Shown here: in pieces, positions 1 to 6,606 of the stretch
Layout: every line of letters starts with the position of its first letter
How positions within the stretch are numbered: position 1 is the first letter of the stretch
Assembly (NCBI GenBank): GCA_026770585.1
Contig: MU646451.1
Coordinates: forward strand, 428,673 to 441,921
Origin: Baffinella frigidus
Taxonomy: Eukaryota; Cryptophyceae; Cryptomonadales; Baffinellaceae
Length of the DNA stretch: 13,249 bases
Direction of reading: 5' to 3'
Translations under genes and position numbers: made by a program
The notes under the pieces: model-generated
Database searches by the model: none
Told to the model about the DNA's origin: nothing
What the model saw: the letters and a program-made list of their open reading frames with translations, nothing else

Positions 1-230
1 AGAGCGAAACGCGATCCGAAAGCAAAAATGCTTTCTCTGCAGATCCCTTCTACGGAACGGCGTGTCGTTGGCATATGTTGGGAGAAATTAAAACCTAAAG
101 GACCTAAAGGACGTTCCCTATGGGTAGTGGCAGTCTCTTGGGCAGGAAAACTCTGGTGCAGTTCCCAAATGTTTTCCTAACCTCGCCTCAATTCTGTGCC
201 GTGCATTTCTCTTTCGAATGAAGTCAATAA

Positions 231-572
231 GTGTCAATAAGGACCTCAAGGACCTCACTCCTAGGTAGCTCGTCCTAGCGGGCGAGGCGTTCCATTGAAC
301 GATCCACCCTTAGGGGTGGTTATGGGCGTTAGAGCCCTGCGTCTCGGCCTATCTCTCCTACTGGCGTACAGCGGTCGTGTTTCCCAAGTTAATAAACCTT
401 GCTTTCCCCTCTAAAGGATCTGTCACTTGTCAAGTGTCAATAGGTGTCGAAGTGTCAATAAGTTCCCCCTCGTTGATGGTTGCGGGGCGGTTAACGCTCT
501 GCTAGGATCCTAGAATCCTCACGTCTCGCCCCGCCTCTCCTCCTGGCGTGTACTCGTGGAGGTCGTGTTTGA
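231..572 (+). repeat. Diverged tandem duplication, about 200-bp period
   Basis: Blocks around 231-395 and 440-572 share AGTGTCAATAAG, GTCTCG, CTCTCCT, CTGGCGT and GGTCGTGTTT in the same order. There is no coding signal in 1-604, and none that I trust in 703-1030. Confidence 0.55.
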
Positions 573-606
573 GACGCCCCCCCCCAGGTCATAGGGCCCT
601 ACGGTA

Positions 607-700
607 CAGGGGTACCTCGCTCATAAGAAAACGCTTCCCCCTAGGGACCCTATTGGGGGTCCCTAGGGGGAAGCGTTTTCTTATGAGCGAGGTACCCCTG
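607..700. mobile_element. MITE family 1, copy 1 (short, almost perfect palindrome)
   Basis: 94 bp with arms of about 44 bp, identical apart from the centre, flanked by TA (605-606, 701-702). It lacks the 23-bp interior part of the 117-bp copies. The inverse of the flanks at 1048-1090 lacks the element and has a single TA, showing the empty site. Confidence 0.92.
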
Positions 701-1030
701 TAGGGCGTATGAGCCTACGACTCGTACTCGCCACTTATGGGATGCCTCTCGCTCGCTCTCTCTCTAGAACACTCCAGAATGCTCTCGCTCTGTCCGAGTA
801 GGGTGAACTATTCCACGAAGACCGTACATGCATTTAACAAACACTCAGGGGCGGGCTGCGGGCGCCGTTGCACCCTCTTTAGTTCCTTTCTTAAGGTTCT
901 CCGAGCTCCCAACATAGACGGACACTGGAACTTGTTCTGCAGAAAAGCTCTCCTCTCGATCGTGTTTGACAATTTGTTAAACCCCGCCGCCGCCCCCTTC
1001 TGCTCGAAATAGGGCCCCCCATGGGCCTGC

Positions 1031-1135
1031 TATCCCTCAAGTGGCCAGTAGGCTCATACGCCCTATCGTAGGGCCGTAGGACCTGCCTAGGACCTCTTGG
1101 CCGTCAAATTTGACTGCCTGGCCACTTAGGGGATA
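1031..1135. repeat. Inverted pair TATCCCTCAAGTGGCCAG
   Basis: 1031-1048 pairs with 1118-1135 at 16 of 18 positions. Its inner part (1048-1080) is the inverse of the sequence flanking MITE copy 1. Confidence 0.7.
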
Positions 1136-1245
1136 CGGACAGGGTCCTAGCAGGGTGCGCCGTCTTGTACCGAGCCAGGTACAGCGTACCTGCAAAACGA
1201 CCTAGAGGACAATAGCCTCCCCGTGTGAAACCCTAGGGCCCGGTA

Positions 1246-1362
1246 CAGGGGTACCTCGCCCATAAGAAACCAACCCCCCCTAGGACCCTACAGTAGGCCT
1301 ATGTCCTGGGCCCTATGGTGATCCTAGGGGTGTGTGCGTTTCTTATGAGCGAGGTACTCCTG
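1246..1362 (+). mobile_element. MITE family 1, copy 2
   Basis: 117 bp between TA dinucleotides at 1244-1245 and 1363-1364. TIRs CAGGGGTACCTCGCCCATAA and the inverse ending TACTCCTG. Confidence 0.9.
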
Positions 1363-1397
1363 TACCACCCTAGGGCCCTGTACGCCACGAACATGCA

Positions 1398-1514
1398 CAG
1401 GGTTACCTCGCTTATAAGAAACGCCCATCCCTGTAGGACCACCTTAGGGCCCTGAGAATAGGCCTAATGTAGGGTCCTAGGGGGTGGCGGTTTCTGATGA
1501 GCGAAACACCCCTG
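1398..1514 (-). mobile_element. MITE family 1, copy 3 (reverse orientation, diverged)
   Basis: Same 117-bp length. The interior reads as the reverse complement of copies 2, 4 and 5 (GGACCACC, then TGTAGGGTCCTAGG). TA follows on the right, while the left flank is CA. Termini carry more substitutions, so this is an older copy. Confidence 0.8.
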
Positions 1515-1625
1515 TACAGTGTACCGGGTACGGTACCCCAACACAATCTGCGTCATGCGAAAGAAGACACGGCTGCTGCTCACAACCAAATGCAACACTC
1601 TCTCTGTGGGGATCCAGGCTCTCAG

Positions 1626-1690
1626 GGCACTTGAGAACGCAAGGTTATGAGGACGCCAAAATAGATTCACCGAGGCCTTAGAGCCTAGAT
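1626..1690 (-). repeat. Dispersed repeat, inverted relative to 9504-9562
   Basis: The minus strand reads ATCTAGG, GTGAATCTATTTTG and GCGTCCTCATAACCTTGC as at 9504 on the plus strand. The remaining sequence 1515-1791 has no gene I can support. Confidence 0.7.
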
Positions 1691-1791
1691 ACCCCCCCCC
1701 CCCTAGAGCCCAGATACCCACACTCTCCCTGCTGGGCGAGGGCGGGGTTCACTGACTCCCTCCCCAATTCCCGCGCCTTTGCCTCTCTCTC

Positions 1792-1941
1792 TCTGGGGAT
1801 ACTACCCCGTGTAGGATGACCGGAGTGACTTTACACAGTCACGTCTACTACAAGGAGATATAAGCCCGCACGTGGACGTGACTATGTAAAGTCACTCCGT
1901 AAAGTCACTCCGGTCATCCTACACGGGGCAGTATCCCCAGA
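1792..1941. mobile_element. 150-bp palindromic element, family 2
   Basis: Termini TCTGGGGATACTACCCCGTG and its near inverse pair, continuing through AGGATGACCGGAGTGACTTT. The right arm has an extra direct copy of GTAAAGTCACTCCG. CTCTC flanks both sides, but the context is CT-rich, so a 5-bp target duplication is uncertain. Confidence 0.8.
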
Positions 1942-2157
1942 CTCTCACATACAGGACTACTCCTCGCTGACTGACTCACTCATTCTCCCTCCCTCCCTCT
2001 GAATGAGTGAGGGAGTCCCGGTCAGTAAACCTCAATCCAACAACCTCAATCCGCCTAACTCACTCTCACACGCAGGACTAATCGGAGATTAAGCGCAGTA
2101 ATCTTTACTGACACGTGGGGGATTCCCTCTTCAAGCGAATCTACCCCCCAGCAAATA

Positions 2158-2274
2158 CAGGGGCACCTCGCTCATAAGAGAACGCCCCCCCTGCGGACCC
2201 TACAGTAGAACCATGCCTAGGGCTCTATGGTGGTCCTAGGGGGGGAGCATTTTCTTATGAGCGAGGTACCCCTG
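2158..2274 (+). mobile_element. MITE family 1, copy 4
   Basis: 117 bp, TIRs as in copy 5 with a few substitutions (GGGCACCTCG on the left). Flanked by a 16-bp direct repeat TACCCCCCAGCAAATA (2142-2157 and 2275-2290), not just by TA. Confidence 0.9.
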
Positions 2275-2397
2275 TACCCCCCAGCAAATAACCTCACAGC
2301 AACACTCTCAAATGCCCCGCGTCAACCGCGCGCCAGAGGCGCGTGGGACCTTCCTTTTTCAACCCCCCTACACTGTTAGTCACACACGTCGTCCGAC

Positions 2398-2527
2398 TCA
2401 CACACACTCACAAACACACACACACACACACATGGACACACACACATTCTCTCTCTCTCTCTCTCTCTCTCGCTGACTCTCTCTCGCGCCTCACATGACA
2501 ACACATCTCTCTCTCTCCGCCGCCTCT

Positions 2528-2565
<38 letters not shown>

Positions 2566-2590
2566 CTCTCGCTCTCTCTCTCTCCTCACA
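2398..2590 (+). repeat. Microsatellite cluster (CA)n, (CT)n, (GC)n
   Basis: CA repeats at 2398-2449, CT repeats at 2450-2590, and a GCGCGCGCGCGCGC block at 2551-2565. The GC and CA parts could adopt Z-DNA, the CT part could form triplex. Open frames through it are artefacts. Confidence 0.95.
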
Positions 2591-2595
2591 CTCAC

Positions 2596-2652
2596 ATGAT
2601 AACACACCTCTTCCCAGACACGTCCCGCGAGCCCTCCCGCCCCGCCTCGTAC
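2596..2652 (-). other. Possible 57-bp minus-strand exon
   Basis: Bounded by AAGCAG and a GTGAGT donor, 19 codons in length. The first bases, GTACGAGGC, recur on the minus strand at 3080-3073 and 3209-3201. The donor end GTGTTATCATGTGAG is echoed as GTGTTGTCATGTGAG about 105 bp on. Reading frame and function are unknown. Confidence 0.25.
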
Positions 2653-2910
2653 CTGCTTAGGGTGTAGGGTTCAGACATTTGTGACCCCGCCCGTTTTTTC
2701 TGCCATCCGTTGATCGTTCAGGGGGAACAGAGCCCCGGAACGACCTTCGCTACCAGATGTGACCCCACTTGGGAGGGGAGAGGCCGCGCCAGCCAAGGCC
2801 CGACACACAAGCGAGAGAGAACTTACCTTCATTAGTCAACCATTGAGGCTCATCACCTGTCCGACCGAGGCTCACAACATTAGAGTTCAGGGAGTAGAGT
2901 TCAGGGAGTA

Positions 2911-3027
2911 CAGGGGTACCTCGCTCATAAAAAAGCGCCTCCCCCTAGGACCCTACAGTAGCCCTATGCCTAGGGCCCTATGGTGGTCCTAGGGAGGGGG
3001 CGCTTTCTTATGAGCGAGGTACCCCTG
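2911..3027 (+). mobile_element. MITE family 1, copy 5
   Basis: A 117-bp element with TIRs CAGGGGTACCTCGCTCATAA and inverse, flanked by TA on both sides (2909-2910, 3028-3029). Interior CCCTACAGTAG and CCTAGGGCCCTATGGTGGTC shared with copies 2 and 4. It has no coding capacity. Confidence 0.9.
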
Positions 3028-3485
3028 TAGGGTTTAGGGACCAGGGTTCAGGGATCGAGCCCTCACGCCTCGCCTCGTACCGGTTTAGGGTTCAGGGTTT
3101 AGGGTTCAGGGTTTAGGGTTAACGCATTGCGTTCAGGGAGTAGGTTTCAGGGATTAAGGTTGAGGGTTTAGGGTCTGGGTTTTAGGAACCCTCGAGCCCT
3201 GCCTCGTACCTACGTTGGAGTTGAGGGATTAGAGTTGAGGGATGAGGGTTCAGGGAGGAGGGTTGAGGGGTTAGGGGTTAGGGGTTTGGGTGTGGCTCAA
3301 ACCTGGGTCAGGGTTGAGGGGTCAGGCACCAGGGATTAGAGTTCAGGGATGAGAAATTAGGGTTTCGGGTTTCGGGTTTCGGGTTTAGGGTTTGGGGTTG
3401 AGGGATTAGGGTTTGGGGTTGAGGGTTTAGGGTTCAGGGATTAAGGAAATGGGTTCAGGGATTAGGGTGCAGGTTTGAGACCCCC

Positions 3486-3532
3486 CCGAGGTGCTCGTTG
3501 TCTGCGAAGTCGGGAGGGGCGGCAGCGAGCAT
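3486..3532 (-). other. Minus-strand coding-like cassette, copy 3 (diverged)
   Basis: Reads MLAAAPPDFADNEHL and then leaves the alignment. Relative to copy 1 many changes are at third positions (CTG/CTC, GCG/GCT, GCT/GCC, GAT/GAC) and replacements are mostly mild (Y/F, D/N, T/A). Confidence 0.4.
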
Positions 3533-3694
3533 CGAGGGGCCAGGGTTGAGGGATGAGGCATTCGGGAGGGTTGAGGCATGCGGGTTGAGGGATGAGGCTT
3601 GAGGGATTAGAGTTCAGGGATTACATGTAGGGTTTCGGGATTAGGGTTTAGGGTTCAGGGTTCAGGGTTTAGGGTTTAGGGTTTCGGGGTTAAC

Positions 3695-3753
3695 CCGAGT
3701 CCCGCGCCGGCGCGCTCGTCATCGGTGTAGTCGGGAGCAGCAGCCGCCAGCAT
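3695..3753 (-). other. Minus-strand coding-like cassette, copy 1
   Basis: Same peptide as copy 2, with the telomere-like tract starting at the GTTAAC donor-like end. A TGA lies directly before the ATG, so if translated it starts at this ATG or follows a splice junction here. Confidence 0.45.
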
Positions 3754-3836
3754 TCAGGGGCCAGGGTTCAGGGAGTAGAGTGCAAGGATTGCATGTAGGG
3801 CTTCGGGCTTCGGGTTTAAAGTTTAGGTGTTAGCTA

Positions 3837-3883
3837 TTGGAGGTATTGGAGGTATTGGAGGTATTGGAGGTATTGGAGGTATT
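3837..3883 (+). repeat. 9-bp tandem repeat
   Basis: Five or so units of GGTATTGGA, adjacent to the donor-like end of cassette copy 2. Confidence 0.95.
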
Positions 3884-3885
3884 AC

Positions 3886-3944
3886 CCGAGTCCCGCGCCA
3901 GCGCGCTCGTCATCTGTATAGTCGGGAGCAGCAGCCGCCAGCAT
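3886..3944 (-). other. Minus-strand coding-like cassette, copy 2
   Basis: Reads PS then MLAAAAPDYTDDERAGAGLG and ends at a GTAATA donor-like site. It differs from copy 1 at three positions, TAC/TAT, ACC/ACA and GCC/GCT, all synonymous. No family is recognised. It may be an exon of an unseen gene or a copy of one. Confidence 0.45.
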
Positions 3945-4139
3945 TGATGGGTCTGCCGATGCCTGGGTTTGGGGTTTGGGGTTTGGGGTTAGGGTTTAGG
4001 GTTTCGGGTTTGGGGTTTAGGGTTTAGGGTTTAGGGTTCATGGTTTGGGGTTTGGAGTTGAGGGTTTAGAATTTGGTTTTTTTGGTGTGGGTTTTGGGTT
4101 TTTGGGTTTAGGGTATGGGTTTTGGGGTTTAGGGTTTAC

Positions 4140-4175
4140 CGTGGATAGCTGGCACTGCGCGAAGGCCAGCATACC
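4140..4175 (-). other. Possible minus-strand microexon
   Basis: GCTTACTAAG and CCACCCCGCCGCAG precede a short stretch encoding MLAFAQCQLST, which ends at CACG before GTAAAC. The telomere-like tract begins exactly at that donor. The larger open frame 4140-4320 (LDRIKPPDVKDRSSNRLTWG and onward) looks protein-like but matches no family I recognise. Confidence 0.25.
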
Positions 4176-4320
4176 TGCGGCGGGGTGGGTGTAAAACTTA
4201 GTAAGCAAAAGAGCATCAAGGCCTCCTCGGCCGGTTTCTGCTGCGACCCTAAAGGGTGGTCCCCAAGTTAGCCGGTTGCTGCTGCGATCCTTTACATCGG
4301 GAGGCTTGATGCGATCCAAG

Positions 4321-4441
4321 AGAGATTGATAATTTATTGCCAAACAATCAGCGTCAGTGCCGCAGATGCTACACATTGTGCCACATACTGTGCCCCGTGT
4401 CGGCCGCTCATACGAGCATTTTCCGGATGGATTCAAACTCC
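4321..4441 (+). repeat. 121-bp repeat, arm 1 of an inverted pair
   Basis: It matches the reverse complement of 4727-4847 through GCGTCAGTGCCGCA, ATTGTGCCA and CCGGATGGATTC at roughly 85-90% by eye. The 285-bp spacer between the arms has no recognised content. Confidence 0.8.
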
Positions 4442-4726
4442 ACCTCCTACCGGGTGGGTGTCAAGTGTGCGGGGATGGGAGGGTCAGTGTGAGGACCTAG
4501 TCCAGGACGAGCCCGCCTCGGGCCATTAGATCGACTGTACTCGGGGTAAGCCTCACAGAGTGCCCCTCAGTCAGGAGGCTGGGACGGCCCGCCACAGGGA
4601 GGGGTCATCGAGTATTTAATAAAAGGGATCCGTCGTTTTGCCAGACCCATGCCATTGCAGGGTCTAAGGGGGGGGCAGGCGTTTGCCCCGAGTGGATGCG
4701 GGGCGAGCCGCGGTGGGTAGAGTCGC

Positions 4727-4847
4727 GGGGTTAGAATCCATCCGGAAATTGCTCGTATGAGCGACCGACACGGGGTACAGTAAGTGGCACAATGCGTGGC
4801 ATGTGCGGCACTGACGCTGACTGTTTGGCAATCAATTATCGATCTCT
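4727..4847 (-). repeat. 121-bp repeat, arm 2 of an inverted pair
   Basis: Inverse of 4321-4441. The ORFs that cross either arm give related cysteine-rich peptides only because the repeat is shared. The following 380 bp to 5229 show no gene I can support. Confidence 0.8.
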
Positions 4848-5234
4848 CCAGAGTCATGGGAAACGCACGTGTGACAGGTGGTGTGGACTCTCTGACTAGG
4901 AAGGTAGATATAAGGCTACCTGGAAAAGGGAATTCAAACTCCCGTGGCGCGAGGCCGGTCAACTAAAATCATCTGAGCCATGATGAGGTGGATCCGGACC
5001 AGTTGGTCGTCAATAAAGAACTCCCTCTCTCTGAACTCTCTGATGCCGTTGATACGCGTCACGTTCATAGGCCAACGGACTGAAAACAGGGCAGTTAAGC
5101 CTACAGTATTGACTACGGTAGGCCGTGGGGGCGTAGGGGGGCTCCTACGAAAACCCCGGGCCTAGGAAACCCCATGACCGTGTCGAGGGTGAGCTTTGAG
5201 GTCTGAGGTGTGAATTGAATCAAGTGTGGTACAG

Positions 5235-5401
5235 CCACACGAGGCCAACCAGGCGAACAGAATAAAAGGGACTTTTAAATTTTTGTACTGAAATGGTCAA
5301 GTGTCGCGGCGCTCAGTGTAAAGTCGCTGCTTTTCATCTCAAAATTACTACACACGTTTACAATCGACTTTTATTCTGTTCGCATAGGTAGCCTCGTGTG
5401 G
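5235..5401. mobile_element. 167-bp foldback element inserted in a MITE
   Basis: Termini CCACACGAGG and CCTCGTGTGG are perfect inverses, and subterminal GCGAACAGAATAAAAG also pairs with CTTTTATTCTGTTCGC. AG flanks both sides (5233-5234, 5402-5403). Removing the element and one AG restores TACAGGGGTGCCTCG, the start of MITE family 1. This fixes both boundaries and a 2-bp target duplication. Confidence 0.85.
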
Positions 5402-5403
5402 AG

Positions 5404-5520
5404 GGGTGCCTCGCTCATCAGAAAACGCCCCCCTCTTGGACCACGGTAGGGCTCGAGGTATCGGCCTAGTGTAGGGTATAGACCGCAAGGTGTTTCTCGA
5501 TTTCTATGAGGGGCATGGTG
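5404..5520 (-). mobile_element. MITE family 1, copy 6 (relic split by a foldback insertion)
   Basis: GGGTGCCTCGCTCAT and AGAAAACGCCCCC match the left terminus minus its first CAG, which lies at 5232-5234 beyond the inserted foldback. The interior follows the copy 3 orientation (GGACCA, then TCGGCCTAGTGTAGGG). The right terminus is eroded to TTTCTATGAGGGG. Confidence 0.75.
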
Positions 5521-5526
5521 GGTGGG

Positions 5527-5590
5527 TACCAAGGCAACTAAGTACACTACTAAGTGTACTAAGTACACTAATACGTATCTTGAGTACACT
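5527..5590 (+). repeat. ACTAAGTACACT short tandem repeats
   Basis: ACTAAGTACACT, ACTAAGTGTACT and AAGTACACTAAT follow each other in about four imperfect units. GTAC-centred palindromes occur within. Confidence 0.7.
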
Positions 5591-5648
5591 GGGGGGTGGC
5601 GGGGTGCGGACCCGCGGCGCGGTCGGTGCGCATAGACGCGATTGGAAC
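5571..5648 (-). CDS. Possible terminal exon (weak)
   Basis: A strong pyrimidine tract and acceptor, GCTCTCTCTCCAG, precedes 5648. In phase 0 it reads VPIASMRTDRAAGPHPATPQ and a few more residues to a TAG near 5571. It would fit after exon 7 but lacks the WVExGT motif expected there. A competing candidate starts at 5807 (GVISRIGSNFGRSW) and stops at 5730. Neither is established. Confidence 0.2.
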
Positions 5649-5703
5649 CTGGAGAGAGAGCGGCCGGTGTTAACACCGGTTGTTTAACGTCACGCCGGAA
5701 ACT

Positions 5704-5799
5704 GGAGCGGATGCGTGAAACTTCACGCGTTAGTACCAACACCCGCCGTCGTTGAGCCGATCGTTCCAACTCCGCCCAAAATTTGAGCCGATGCGTGAA
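5704..5799 (+). repeat. Short direct repeats with hairpin
   Basis: GAGCGGATGCGTGAAA (5704) recurs as GAGCCGATGCGTGAAA (5784), and the first is followed by a local inverse, TTCACGCGT. The function is unknown. Confidence 0.6.
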
Positions 5800-5855
5800 A
5801 TCACACCCTGGAATACTAGACCCTGGGGCCCTGCGTGGGGTGGGGCGACCAGCTG

Positions 5856-6520
5856 AGAGAGGGGAGGGCTTAGGCTGAGGGCTGAGAGAGTTGCGAGGGG
5901 TGAGCGGGGTGAGAGCTGAGAGATGACACGGCGGAGAGTTGCAAGGGGTGAGGGCTCAGAGAGGTGCGAGGGGTGAGAGGGGTGAGAGCTGAGAGAGAAC
6001 GGGGGAGCGAGGTGGGAGCGCGGAGGGGAAGCAGAGGTGAGAGGGGAGAAGGAGGGGTGAGAGAGAAGAGGGTAGAGAGCTGATGAGGCTGAGAGAAAGG
6101 AGGGCTGCGAGGGGGGAAGGAGGGATGAGAGAGAAGAGGGTGGAGGGCTGAGAGGGCTGAGATAAAGGAGGGGTGCGAGGGGGGGGGAGATAAGGAATGG
6201 TGAGAGAGGGGGGTGCCTGTTCGATGTCGATTCCCTTGAGGCGGAAGGCGGGGTGCGAGGGGTGAGAGGGGTGAGAGCTGAGAGAGAAGCTGGCTGGGAG
6301 CTGAGAGGGCTGAGAGAAAGCAGGGGGGGTGAGAGGGCTGAGAGATGAGAGGGTAGAGAGCTGATAGGGCTGAGAGAAAGGAGGGGTGCGAGGGGGGAAA
6401 GAGGAATGAGAGAGAAGAGGGTAGTGGGCTGAGGGAGCTGAGAGAGAAGATGGCAGAGAGCTGAGAGGGCTGAGAGGAAGCAGCTGAGAGGGCTGAGAGA
6501 AAGCAGGGTTGTGTGTGGGG
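5856..6520 (+). repeat. Long polypurine tract in the presumed intron 7
   Basis: About 660 bp of degenerate GAGAGGGCTGAGAGAAAG and GGTGCGAGGGGTGAG units, almost free of C on the plus strand. In the transcript it is a pyrimidine-rich tract right after the exon 7 donor. The long open frame translating it as Ser/Leu/Pro repeats is a composition artefact, apart from its first part, which is exon 7. Confidence 0.85.
6217..6250 (-). pseudogene. Echo of exon 7 with altered donor
   Basis: The minus strand encodes AFRLKGIDIEQ, matching SARLQGIGIEQ of exon 7, then reads CAG-GC instead of CAG-GT. It is embedded in the polypurine tract. The upstream part of the exon is missing. Confidence 0.65.
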
Positions 6521-6527
6521 GGGGCAC

Positions 6528-6606
6528 CTGTTCGATGCCGATGCCCTGGAGGCGCGCGGAGCCGTCAGGGCTGAAGGCGCAGTTTGTCACCCGCACCACC
6601 ACCGCC
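6528..6606 (-). CDS. Exon 7: second LON domain, third segment
   Basis: A 79-bp exon (phase 2 in, phase 0 out) follows TCTCTCTGCCGCAG at 6607 and ends ATCGAACAG before GTGCCC. The peptide AVVVRVTNCAFSPDGSARLQ then GIGIEQ joins exon 6 as PRPGDQAVVVRV. CAFSPDG alone resembles a WD40 blade, but the order after FEPRY and FLYAQ, and the position equal to exon 3 with the same phase-0 intron after Gln, show a LON domain. A partner of exon 4 (a VWVExGTxG segment) would be expected next and was not found with confidence. Confidence 0.82.

Larger units (their letters stand above)
3036..4137 (+). repeat. Telomere-like degenerate tracts
   Basis: TTTAGGG, TTCAGGG, TTTGGGG, TTTCGGG and TTGAGGG units fill 3036-3480, 3541-3690, 3757-3836 and 3957-4137, broken only by the three cassettes and the 9-bp array. 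G-rich strand is always plus. Degeneracy indicates old interstitial sequence, not a chromosome end. Confidence 0.85.

Noticed and set aside
737-1012. 91-codon plus-strand open frame
   Set aside because: It has low-complexity composition, no motif, and overlaps sequence between inverted repeats.
2408-2605. Minus-strand Arg/Glu repeat protein
   Set aside because: Translation of a CT/CA/GC microsatellite.
3036-4137. True chromosome end
   Set aside because: Units are highly degenerate and internal, with further sequence and a gene on one side and MITEs on the other.
4418-4945. tRNA gene or tRNA-derived SINE, from GTTTGAATCC-like bases at 4426, 4731 and 4929
   Set aside because: I could not place an A box, acceptor stem or anticodon arm at the right spacing.
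607-5520. CRISPR array, from regularly recurring inverted repeats
   Set aside because: Spacing is irregular, copies have TIRs and TA targets, and the window is clearly eukaryotic.
5730-6602. 290-codon minus-strand open frame rich in Ser, Leu and Pro
   Set aside because: Only its first part is exon 7. The rest translates the pyrimidine-rich intron repeat and has no domain.
6528-6606. WD40 repeat, suggested by NCAFSPDGS
   Set aside because: The flanking exons give FEPRY and FLY motifs in LON order, and the segment aligns with exon 3 of the first LON domain.
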